38,394 nucleotides of DNA from CAYLYM01 sp964387645 (GTDB taxonomy: Bacteria; Calditrichota; Calditrichia; RBG-13-44-9): NCBI GenBank assembly GCA_964387645.1, contig CAYLYM010000022.1, positions 1 to 38,394 of the forward strand. The letters are read 5' to 3'. The translations under genes and the position numbers were made by a program. This document shows, piece by piece, positions 1 to 6,574 of this stretch (position 1 is its first letter; the number at the start of each line of letters is the position of its first letter). The notes beneath the pieces are model-generated. The model had not been told where the DNA came from and ran no database searches. It was given only the letters and a program-made list of their open reading frames with translations.

Positions 1-297
1 TCACCCTCTCCCCACGCTCCCGCCAGGTCAGTCCCAGAGAAGGACTTTGGAAAGCATGGAAACTTTAATATTAAGAACTTAACGTTTATAGACTCTGCTT
101 TTATTATTCAGTCTTTTACCGCTTCGGCGATAAGCGCTGTATTTCAGGTATAAATGCTTTATTTTATTCAATTAATACTCTGCATCCTCTGCGAACTCAG
201 CGTTTCTGCAGTAAAAATCTTAAACCGCAGGGACGTGGATAATTTTTATTAAAACTAAAAAGTCAATAATTTACCAAATTTAAAAAATATAAATCTA
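1..297. other. Intergenic left edge, repeat-derived
   Basis: No gene is visible between the window edge and the end of cas6. The stretch holds a short perfect hairpin at 120-136 (CGCTT / AAGCG arms around a 7-base loop) and one copy of a degenerate intergenic repeat at 187-219, annotated separately. No CRISPR array is seen here, so an array or partner cas genes, if any, lie outside the window. Confidence 0.6.
187..219 (-). repeat. Degenerate intergenic repeat, copy A
   Basis: This 33-bp tract aligns without gaps to 304-336 at 22 of 33 positions, and ten of the eleven differences are transitions. On the minus strand it has the periodic look (GCAGAG / ACGCTGAG) of the widespread 'cacagagacgcaaagac'-type intergenic repeats of many environmental bacteria; that family assignment is from memory. 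The second copy lies inside the cas6 reading frame. Confidence 0.6.
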
Positions 298-1071
298 TTA
301 ACCCTCCGCGACCTCGGCGCCCTTACGGCGAAAATCCTCAACCTCCTCCCACATCCCAAATCCCTGGCTGTTTTTACTACCCAGGCCGGTTTCATAAGAA
401 ATCTGAATAAGCTCCGGATCGCCTTCTAATAAATACTGGCCATCCCAGGCCTTTATAATTGTCCCTTTGAACTTGACAATGCGTTCGCGATTTCCAGTGA
501 AGAGTGGAGTTATATTTATCATTCCTGAAGAAATCCGTTTGTGAACCAGCGCAAATTTTTTCTGTAAATTTTTAGAAAGAAGCCCGGAAAATTCTTTATC
601 ATAGGGAGTATAATAATGTGTTAATTTTTTACCATCCGGTTTGGTCAGTGTGCTGTAAATGGTCATCGGCGAAAGTAGCCTGATTTTCACCGATTCATCA
701 AACTGCCTGGGCTGAAATACTTCAATACTATCCATATAAAGCGTTTCTCTGCCCAGACGTATCTCAGCACTACGAAGCATCTGTTCAGCAAAATCGTGCA
801 GAATCCATTCAACAGGCGAAGAGATGATGATTGTTATGGGAGACTGAAAATAAATACCATTATGGGATTTTCTCCGTAATCGCCTACCTTGAATTCGTGA
901 AAAAGTAAACAGTTTAAATCTTCTCTTTTCATAAACGAATCCCAGGTCATGTAATTTTCGGGATTTATTCTCAGGCAAATGTTCATAGATGAGAGCCTGA
1001 ATAAACTCGTTGTAATTATAGGGTAAAAATATAAAACCCTCGAGCGAATGAAAACAAAATGAGACACGCAT
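298..1071 (-). CDS. cas6: CRISPR-associated endoribonuclease Cas6 (orphan, with repeat-derived tail)
   Basis: Cas6 cuts the repeat hairpin of pre-crRNA in type I and III CRISPR systems, leaving 2',3'-cyclic phosphate ends. The 257-residue length is typical. The N-terminal ferredoxin-like half has the family pattern YNYNEF...IYEHL...LHDLGF, with H41 the likely catalytic histidine, followed by RRFKLFTFS at 50-58. The C-terminal half carries the hallmark glycine-rich loop GLGSKNSQGFGMWE at 229-242. Residues 246-256 are encoded by an intergenic repeat (304-336) and are probably not part of the fold. No other cas gene or array lies within the window. The gene is divergent from a 2H phosphoesterase only 57 bp away. 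Partners could lie to the left of the window. Family assignment is firm; activity is inferred. Confidence 0.92.
   Translation of the reverse strand: MRVSFCFHSLEGFIFLPYNYNEFIQALIYEHLPENKSRKLHDLGFVYEKRRFKLFTFSRIQGRRLRRKSHNGIYFQSPITIIISSPVEWILHDFAEQMLRSAEIRLGRETLYMDSIEVFQPRQFDESVKIRLLSPMTIYSTLTKPDGKKLTHYYTPYDKEFSGLLSKNLQKKFALVHKRISSGMINITPLFTGNRERIVKFKGTIIKAWDGQYLLEGDPELIQISYETGLGSKNSQGFGMWEEVEDFRRKGAEVAEG
304..336 (-). repeat. Degenerate intergenic repeat, copy B, inside the 3' end of cas6
   Basis: This tract aligns gaplessly to 187-219 (22 of 33 identical). On the minus strand it is read in frame as the residues DFRRKGAEVAE, that is Cas6 residues 246-256. The conserved Cas6 fold should end at about residue 245, so this copy supplies an extra C-terminal tail. 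Tails of the form 'RRKGAEVAEG' are typical of reading frames that run into this repeat class. Confidence 0.6.
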
Positions 1072-1128
1072 CGAATTCCCTTAGACCATTATTTGAAGGA
1101 TATTTCAGTTTAATGAAATAAAATAATA

Positions 1129-1794
1129 ATGTCAAATTTAAATTTATTTTTCCCTAACTCATCGACTTCAGGTTGTATTTCCGCCATGTTTTTTTCATAT
1201 TCTCAAGGTTTTCAAACGGTATCGGGCATGGGCATTAAAAAAGGAAAAACGTACCATACAGCAGTGGTGGTTATACCACCAGAAGAGTTATGGGCACCCA
1301 TTCAAGCCATTCGGCGGCTACACGACTGCCACTATCGCCGTTGGATGCCACATATCACTCTGTTGTATCCATTTCGTCCAATTGAGGAGTTCACGCACCT
1401 TCGGGAACAATTCCAGGAAGTGTTATCCGATTTTCCTGCTTTCGCTTTACGGCTGTCTTCATTCAAAGAATTTCATCATGGTCGGGGGAGTTTTACCCTG
1501 TGGCTGGCTCCCGAACCAGTTGAACCACTTTTGAATCTCCTGAAACAATTGGAAAAAATTGTACCGGATTGTACCGATACCCGCAATTTTCCTGGAGGAT
1601 TCACACCGCATCTCAGCCTGGGGCAATTTAGAGGAAAAGAGCATTTGCTTAGTAAAAAGCAACAGTTCAAAAAGTCCTGGAAACCGATCGCTTTTGTGGT
1701 AAAAGAAATTTGCCTCATCTGGCGGAATGATCCGCCGGACGATGTGTTTCGTATCGGTGAAAAAGTGTTTCTAAAAAGTGAGATGAGAATCTAG
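1129..1794 (+). CDS. 2H phosphoesterase / 2'-5' RNA ligase family protein
   Basis: Members of the 2H superfamily hydrolyse 2',3'-cyclic or 2'-5' phosphodiesters or ligate RNA 2'-5'. Both active-site motifs are present: HITL at 75-78 and HLSL at 161-164 (HxT and HxS, about 86 residues apart, as in LigT/ThpR-like proteins). PHITLLYPF and GGFTPHLSLGQF are the surrounding conserved strands. The first 33 residues look non-conserved; an internal ATG at 1228 (MGIKKGKTYHTAV) is an alternative start. Neither start has a clear Shine-Dalgarno, but the upstream of 1129 is A-rich. It is divergent from cas6 and convergent with nth. The substrate cannot be told from sequence; a role on Cas6-type 2',3'-cyclic phosphate ends is only a thought. 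Confidence 0.85.
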   Translation: MSNLNLFFPNSSTSGCISAMFFSYSQGFQTVSGMGIKKGKTYHTAVVVIPPEELWAPIQAIRRLHDCHYRRWMPHITLLYPFRPIEEFTHLREQFQEVLSDFPAFALRLSSFKEFHHGRGSFTLWLAPEPVEPLLNLLKQLEKIVPDCTDTRNFPGGFTPHLSLGQFRGKEHLLSKKQQFKKSWKPIAFVVKEICLIWRNDPPDDVFRIGEKVFLKSEMRI

Positions 1795-1813
1795 AACTTG
1801 CACAGTGCTTTTT

Positions 1814-2446
1814 TTATTTAACCACCGAAGGACACCACTCCTGAAAGGGACATTCAGGGCATCTGGGTTTACGCGCCTGACAGATATGCCGCCCGAACAA
1901 TATTATGGCGTTACTGAACCAGCTCCATTTTTCCTGCGGCACCAGTTGCATTAAATCCTGCTCGATCTTATCCACATTTTTCTTATCCGATAGGCCCAAT
2001 CGCTCCACCACACGTTTGACGTGCGTATCCACTGCAATACCCTGATTTATTCCGTAGGCATTTCCCAGAACCATAGCGGCGGTTTTTCGACCCACTCCGG
2101 GAATTCTGGTCATTTTATCAATATCCTGCGGAATCTTACCGCCAAATTCTTCTATGAGCGTTTGGCAACAGGCACGCAAAGATTTAGCTTTTTGTCGATA
2201 AAAACCCGTAGGACGAATATCCTGTTCAAGTTCCTCTTTTGGTACTTTCAGGAAATCCTCTGGCTCATGATATTTCTGAAACAGCTTCTCGGTCACCTGG
2301 TTCACTCGCTCGTCGGTGCACTGTGCCGAAAGAATGACCGCAATTAAAAGTTCAAAACCATTGGAAAATTTAAGCGCAAGCGGCGCCTCAGGAAAAAGAT
2401 GAAACAATTTTTCCTGTACTATTTGTATCTTTTGCTGAACTTCCAT
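1814..2446 (-). CDS. nth: Endonuclease III (DNA glycosylase/AP lyase)
   Basis: Base-excision repair enzyme that removes oxidised pyrimidines and cleaves abasic sites. The 210-residue length is normal. The helix-hairpin-helix is RIPGVGRKTA at 114-123, with catalytic K121; the catalytic aspartate is D140 in AVDTHVKRV. The C-terminal [4Fe-4S] cluster motif C-x6-C-x2-C-x5-C is intact (C189, C196, C199, C205). It converges with the 2H phosphoesterase with 19 bp between stop codons and has no obvious operon partner. Confidence 0.97.
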   Translation of the reverse strand: MEVQQKIQIVQEKLFHLFPEAPLALKFSNGFELLIAVILSAQCTDERVNQVTEKLFQKYHEPEDFLKVPKEELEQDIRPTGFYRQKAKSLRACCQTLIEEFGGKIPQDIDKMTRIPGVGRKTAAMVLGNAYGINQGIAVDTHVKRVVERLGLSDKKNVDKIEQDLMQLVPQEKWSWFSNAIILFGRHICQARKPRCPECPFQEWCPSVVK

Positions 2447-2813
2447 AACGATTTTCCCGGATTAAATTTCTTTAAAATTAAGATTTTGTAATTTAATTTG
2501 CAATTCAATAACTTATTTTAAATTTTTTGATTATATCTTTTGTTTAGAAAAATTAAAATTTAGATAGTAGTAGCTTCCAGCCACGAACGGCAAAGCAAAT
2601 TCGCCGCAAGATGCGGCTCCAACCAGTCGTGGATTAAAAAAATACAGAAACCATTTTATTCGCTGATTTGATCGAAGCTGTCGGTGTCTCCATCAGAACA
2701 ATAAGAAATCAAAAAAATAGCTGGAGCAGGAACCATATTCTCAACCTTTCAACTGTTGTTTTCAACAAGATTATTTTTTTGTAAATGAATATCCTTTTTG
2801 ATTCGTATTAGTA
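2447..2813. other. Divergent intergenic region between nth and the ECF sigma gene
   Basis: This 367-bp gap must hold the promoters of both flanking genes. Its only strong structure is the nested hairpin at 2581-2632, annotated separately. I saw no convincing promoter boxes; a GGAAC-like motif at 2729 lacks a correctly spaced partner. Confidence 0.5.
2581..2632 (+). repeat. Nested palindrome (REP-like or structured RNA element)
   Basis: An outer 6-bp stem CCACGA (2581-2586) / TCGTGG (2627-2632) encloses a perfect inner hairpin GCCGC-AAGAT-GCGGC (2603-2617). The GC-rich arms stand out against a very AT-rich gap. Layout and sequence resemble REP-type extragenic palindromes. It lies 180 bp upstream of the ECF sigma gene and is not followed by a T-run, so it is not a classical terminator. 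Confidence 0.55.
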
Positions 2814-3365
2814 ATGGTTATGGGAAAAGATTTTACTAATGTTGATGTAGCCGGTTTGCGGAAAGGTTTGTCCTCGGCATTTGAATCTCTTTTGAAAAAT
2901 GTAGGGGAATCCTCCTTACGGATTGCCTACAACTTCTGCGGCGACCTTGACCAGGCAAAAGATATTCTTCAAGAAACCCTTCTGAAGGTGTTAAACAACA
3001 TCAACACTTTCAGAGATGGACAACCCTTTACTCCGTGGTATTTCCGAATCCTGACCAATACCTGTAAGGATTGGAAACGCACTTATTTTTGGCGTTTTAG
3101 AAATCCTTTATCACAAAAAGTGGACCATACTCTTCAAGTTTTACCTCCGCCAATCGATGAAGAATTGGAGATACTACAGTTCATCCGGAGAATGCCCCGG
3201 AAAATGCGAATCATTTTCATCCTCCACTATCAAGAAGAAATGCCGGTGGTTCAAATAGCCGAGATTTTACAGATTTCAGAAAACACTGTTCGAGTGCAAC
3301 TCATGAGAGGCCGTCAGTTTTTAAGAAAAATTCTGGAAAAAGAAATGAAGGACGTCGAAATATGA
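2814..3365 (+). CDS. ECF-type RNA polymerase sigma factor
   Basis: A 183-residue sigma-70 family protein of the extracytoplasmic-function class, with only regions 2 and 4. Region 2 is around residues 35-75 (AYNFCGDLDQAKDILQETL...FTPWYFRI). Region 4 is at about 120-175, with the helix-turn-helix VQIAEILQISENTVRVQLMRG. The start could also be the ATG two codons later. Its last codons overlap the anti-sigma gene by 4 bp (ATGA at 3362-3365), which implies translational coupling and the usual sigma/anti-sigma stoichiometry. It is expected to direct transcription of its own operon and an unknown regulon. The subgroup cannot be assigned by eye. Confidence 0.92.
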   Translation: MVMGKDFTNVDVAGLRKGLSSAFESLLKNVGESSLRIAYNFCGDLDQAKDILQETLLKVLNNINTFRDGQPFTPWYFRILTNTCKDWKRTYFWRFRNPLSQKVDHTLQVLPPPIDEELEILQFIRRMPRKMRIIFILHYQEEMPVVQIAEILQISENTVRVQLMRGRQFLRKILEKEMKDVEI

Positions 3366-3820
3366 GATGTGAATCCATTCAAAGAAGAATCGCCTTTTTG
3401 TTCGATGAGGACCGATTAAATGAATTAAAGGTAGAGGAAATAACTCATCTACAATTCTGTAAAAATTGTCAAAAATACTTTCGGATAATACAGGATTTAG
3501 ATGTGAGAATTAAAAATTTGTCTCATGCATCCTATCCGATAATAAAAACAGAAGAATTCATCAAACAATACCAATCCATCCTGACCGGGTATTCCCGCCG
3601 TAAGGGACGGAAATTTCGTCGGATGCTTGTGGCGGCAACTTTCGGGCTATTTGTCGTCCTGTGGATTTTAAAATTGTTCCTGATGACATCCACAAACAGA
3701 AATGGTGCCACATTTGAAGAGATTCTGCTCAGCTCGGCAAGGATCAATTCCCAACCCGCTCACACAGTAGTTTTTGAAAATAAAAATAAACCCGAAACGG
3801 TGATTATCTGGCTTTATTAA
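3362..3820 (+). CDS. Zinc-binding anti-sigma factor, single membrane span
   Basis: A 152-residue partner of the upstream ECF sigma factor. The N-terminus has the H-x3-C-x2-C zinc anti-sigma motif (H29, C33, C36, in HLQFCKNC). One transmembrane segment at about 89-107 (LVAATFGLFVVLWILKLFL) follows a basic stretch (RRKGRKFRR), so the zinc domain should be cytoplasmic and a tail of about 45 residues periplasmic. The start overlaps the sigma gene stop (ATGA). The tail has no recognisable sensor domain. The release signal is unknown. Confidence 0.85.
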   Translation: MRCESIQRRIAFLFDEDRLNELKVEEITHLQFCKNCQKYFRIIQDLDVRIKNLSHASYPIIKTEEFIKQYQSILTGYSRRKGRKFRRMLVAATFGLFVVLWILKLFLMTSTNRNGATFEEILLSSARINSQPAHTVVFENKNKPETVIIWLY

Positions 3821-3835
3821 AAGGAGGGGTTATTT

Positions 3836-4819
3836 ATGAAATATTGTATAAAAATAATTATCGCCACGCTTTTTTTCATATTATTTAATTCCTGCCAAAA
3901 ACCAACCCGTAGCGTATTATATGAGATGCGCATCTATCTGTTACAGGGGAATAAACAAAGCCAGGAGCAATTGATGCCCCCACTTTTCCCCGGAGAAACC
4001 AGCATACATTTTATCGAAAACGTGGTTAGGGATTTTACCCAGGTTGAGCAGCAGTTAAAAGAAACTTTCGGATACCAATTCATCCAACTAATCAATGCCA
4101 AGACCTTTACATTCGACAAAACCGAGAATAGTTTCCATTTATTTAATTTAGACGAAAAATACTTACTGGCAATCTCAATATTCTCATCAAAAAATACCAC
4201 TTCCCTCCCCTTACGCGTCATGCTATATCCCTTTAATCAGGAACTTTTTCAATCATTTTCAAAAAATGCCAAATGGTGGGAGAACGAGGGGAAAGAGCAA
4301 AAGGATATATCAGAGTTAATGTCCATCCGAGTCGATGTACCCATCACAAAAGGCATTATTTTAGGTCGGCCTTTACCTGAGGATGGGACACAGGCTCTAT
4401 TTTTATTTCTCCAACCTGTGCAATCAGGCCAGGTGGACAGGAAATCCTCAACCTTCAAACCCGTCTCGACTAAATCTCTCCCCCAAAAAGAAGCGCCAAT
4501 AAAAAATCTGGTTAGCTTCTATGAGCTCGACACAAAACCTCAGGTCACAAAAAGAGTTATGCCTGATTATCCTGAAACTGCACGGAAGGAAGGTTTTGAG
4601 GGAATGGTTATCATCATGGTTTTACTGGATGAAACTGGCCATGTCATACAGGCAACCCCGGTAAGATCGTCCGGTTACACCGCATTAGATAGCGCCGCCA
4701 TTCAGGCCGCACGAAAATTCGAATTCACTCCAGCTATGAAAGATGGTAAACCCGTTAAAGTCAAAATGACCATTCCATTTAATTTTAGGTTAAAAAATAA
4801 CTCAAAAAACGTTCAATAA
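3836..4819 (+). CDS. Lipoprotein with C-terminal TonB domain
   Basis: A 327-residue secreted protein. An N-terminal signal peptide ends at a lipobox-like FNSC with C20. A novel-looking region of about 200 residues follows. The C-terminal TonB domain is at about 240-320, with the characteristic pattern KRVMPDYPETARKEGFEG, GYTALDSAAIQAARKFEFTP and the final strand VKMTIPFNFRL. Classical TonB is anchored in the inner membrane by an uncleaved helix and has a proline-rich spacer; neither is seen here. A strong ribosome site (AAAGGAGGGG) precedes the ATG, 15 bp after the anti-sigma gene, so it is the third gene of the sigma operon. It may signal to or be the output of that sigma switch. The TonB fold is clear; function is open. 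Confidence 0.82.
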   Translation: MKYCIKIIIATLFFILFNSCQKPTRSVLYEMRIYLLQGNKQSQEQLMPPLFPGETSIHFIENVVRDFTQVEQQLKETFGYQFIQLINAKTFTFDKTENSFHLFNLDEKYLLAISIFSSKNTTSLPLRVMLYPFNQELFQSFSKNAKWWENEGKEQKDISELMSIRVDVPITKGIILGRPLPEDGTQALFLFLQPVQSGQVDRKSSTFKPVSTKSLPQKEAPIKNLVSFYELDTKPQVTKRVMPDYPETARKEGFEGMVIIMVLLDETGHVIQATPVRSSGYTALDSAAIQAARKFEFTPAMKDGKPVKVKMTIPFNFRLKNNSKNVQ

Positions 4820-4847
4820 AGCCGGTAGAGAAGTGGCGGGCTTTTTT
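4819..4847 (+). terminator. Probable rho-independent terminator of the sigma operon
   Basis: AAGCC and GGCTT arms enclose a 15-base loop just after the TonB-domain stop codon, and the 3' arm runs directly into six T residues. The stem is short (5 bp), so strength is uncertain, but position and T-run fit the end of the three-gene operon. Confidence 0.5.
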
Positions 4848-5046
4848 ATTTTGTCAAATTGTATTTACATCTTCTGTTTTTTAATTTATTTCCTGACCTG
4901 TGAAAAGTAATAAAAGTTCATGGTTCGCAGAGCCGAATCATAAGCTTTGTCTTAACCAAAAATTTTACAATGAATAGATAATTTTCACTGAAAAAATAAT
5001 AGTTAGATTTCATTTAACAGATGTCCTTTAAATAGGGATAGGCTTT

Positions 5047-6183
5047 ATGATTGACTGGAACAAATATCGCAAGGAATTTCCGCATCTGGCAAATCAAATA
5101 TATCTCAATCATGCGGCGATTTCTCCACAAAATTTAAGGGCCAAAGCCGCGGTGAAGGCGTTCTGGGAAGAGCGTCTGATGAAAAACATTGAATACTGGC
5201 CGGATGCTATGCATCAGAAGGAAAGTCTGGTTAAAAAAATTGGACAATTGGTCCATGCACCGGCTGAGAACATTGCATTGATTCCCAATACATCCTCCGG
5301 TTTGAATGTGCTGGCATTGGGACTGGACTGGCAACCCGACGACCGTGTCCTGTTGAACGATTTTGAGTTTCCTGCCAATGTTATCCCATTCCTCAACCTC
5401 CGTCGTAAGGGGGTGGAAATAGACTTTGTTCACCATCGTAATGGAAAAATTTTATTAGAAGATATTGAAAAATCCATCCATCCCAAAACCAGGGTTCTTT
5501 CCATTAGCTTTGTGGAATTTTTAAATGGCTATCGAAATGATTTAAAAGCAATCGCCCAAATGTGCCATGAGCGAGGAATTATTTTCTCAGTAGATGCTAT
5601 TCAGGGACTTGGAGCCTTAAAAATGGATGTAGAAGCAATGGAAATTGACTTTCTTTCCACAGGCGGTCACAAATGGTTGATGTGGCCGGCTGGGTTGGGA
5701 TTTATTTATATTTCTCCCCGCATCTTCGACCGTATTTTTCCTGCGCAGGCTGGCTGGTTAAGCGTAAAGACACCCTGGAATTTCTTTGATTACGACCAGG
5801 ATTTTGCTCCTGATGCACACCGTTTCGAAACCGGTACTTTCAATACCGGTACCATCGTGGCAGCAAATGCCACACTTGATATGATGTTAGAAATCGGGCC
5901 TGAAAACATCGAACAGAAAATCCTGGAGAACACAAATTTCCTGATAAAACAGCTTTCCGCAGCGGGTTTTGAACTATTTACTGATATGCACCCCAAACAC
6001 TGGTCTGGAATAGTCAGTTTCAGACATCAAGACGCTGAAGGCCTCTTCCACTTCTTGAAAGAAAAACGGATCACGGTGTCTTTGCGGGAAGGAATGATCC
6101 GTATCTCACCACATTTTTACAACAACCTGGATGACCTGGTCTATCTGCTGGAAATGTTGAACAATTATAACTTTAGCAATTGA
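5047..6183 (+). CDS. Class V aminotransferase-fold PLP enzyme
   Basis: A 378-residue pyridoxal-phosphate protein of the cysteine desulfurase / isopenicillin-N-epimerase-like superfamily. The PLP lysine is K209 in STGGHKWLMWPAG. The ring-stacking/cofactor residues D183 and Q186 lie in SVDAIQGLGAL. The phosphate-binding stretch NTSSGLNVLALG is near 81-92 and RFETGTFNTG near 259-268. The start YLNHAAISP at 19-27 is a family hallmark. No IscU, SufE or other Fe-S gene is near, and no cysteine-rich SufS-type loop is obvious, so a desulfurase role is not supported over an epimerase, lyase or aminotransferase role. It stands alone between long gaps. The substrate is unknown. Confidence 0.85.
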   Translation: MIDWNKYRKEFPHLANQIYLNHAAISPQNLRAKAAVKAFWEERLMKNIEYWPDAMHQKESLVKKIGQLVHAPAENIALIPNTSSGLNVLALGLDWQPDDRVLLNDFEFPANVIPFLNLRRKGVEIDFVHHRNGKILLEDIEKSIHPKTRVLSISFVEFLNGYRNDLKAIAQMCHERGIIFSVDAIQGLGALKMDVEAMEIDFLSTGGHKWLMWPAGLGFIYISPRIFDRIFPAQAGWLSVKTPWNFFDYDQDFAPDAHRFETGTFNTGTIVAANATLDMMLEIGPENIEQKILENTNFLIKQLSAAGFELFTDMHPKHWSGIVSFRHQDAEGLFHFLKEKRITVSLREGMIRISPHFYNNLDDLVYLLEMLNNYNFSN

Positions 6184-6574
6184 GGCCATCAAATGCAATT
6201 CTACGACCTATTTTTCATCATTTTGTCAGGATTTTTCTGAAAAGAAGCTTTATAGGGTAATTCGCTGAATCGCCACGCATTCAAGATCCTCCACATTTGT
6301 TTAATTCCAATAACAGGTGAAACGATTTATTGTTACCTAATTTTACACCCCAGGTGTTGCTAACATATTGTCTTACGTTTTACCTTTCAGTAATTGATCA
6401 GTCTGGTAAAGAATAGAAGATATTTTCAAAATTAGCCGGATAGGACTTGAACATTTCCTTAATTTTTCTTAAACTTTATTATTCACAAGGCAATATGCTA
6501 AATCTGAATTTTTCTATTTTCGTGGGAAATAGCTCCCTGATTAAAAATTAAAAAGGGAATAGAGCAATTCAACA
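6184..6574. other. Intergenic region upstream of the cyclase gene
   Basis: A 391-bp AT-rich gap. I see no coding remnant, strong palindrome or terminator. It probably holds the cyclase promoter. A purine-rich ribosome site (AAAAAGGGAATAGAG) sits just before the ATG at 6575. Confidence 0.4.

Noticed and set aside
1..297. CRISPR array next to cas6
   Set aside because: No regularly spaced identical repeats are present; the similar tracts at 187-219 and 304-336 are degenerate intergenic repeats, not CRISPR repeats.
1801..1818. Terminator between the 2H phosphoesterase and nth (GCACAGTGC then T7)
   Set aside because: Only a 3-bp stem is possible with a real loop; the T-run alone is not enough.
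2729..2753. GGAAC-like box as an autoregulated ECF promoter
   Set aside because: The possible -10 element is too close (about 13 bases) to match known ECF promoter spacing.
5047..6183. Cysteine desulfurase SufS/IscS
   Set aside because: The PLP lysine is present but no clear active-site cysteine loop or Fe-S assembly neighbours were found.
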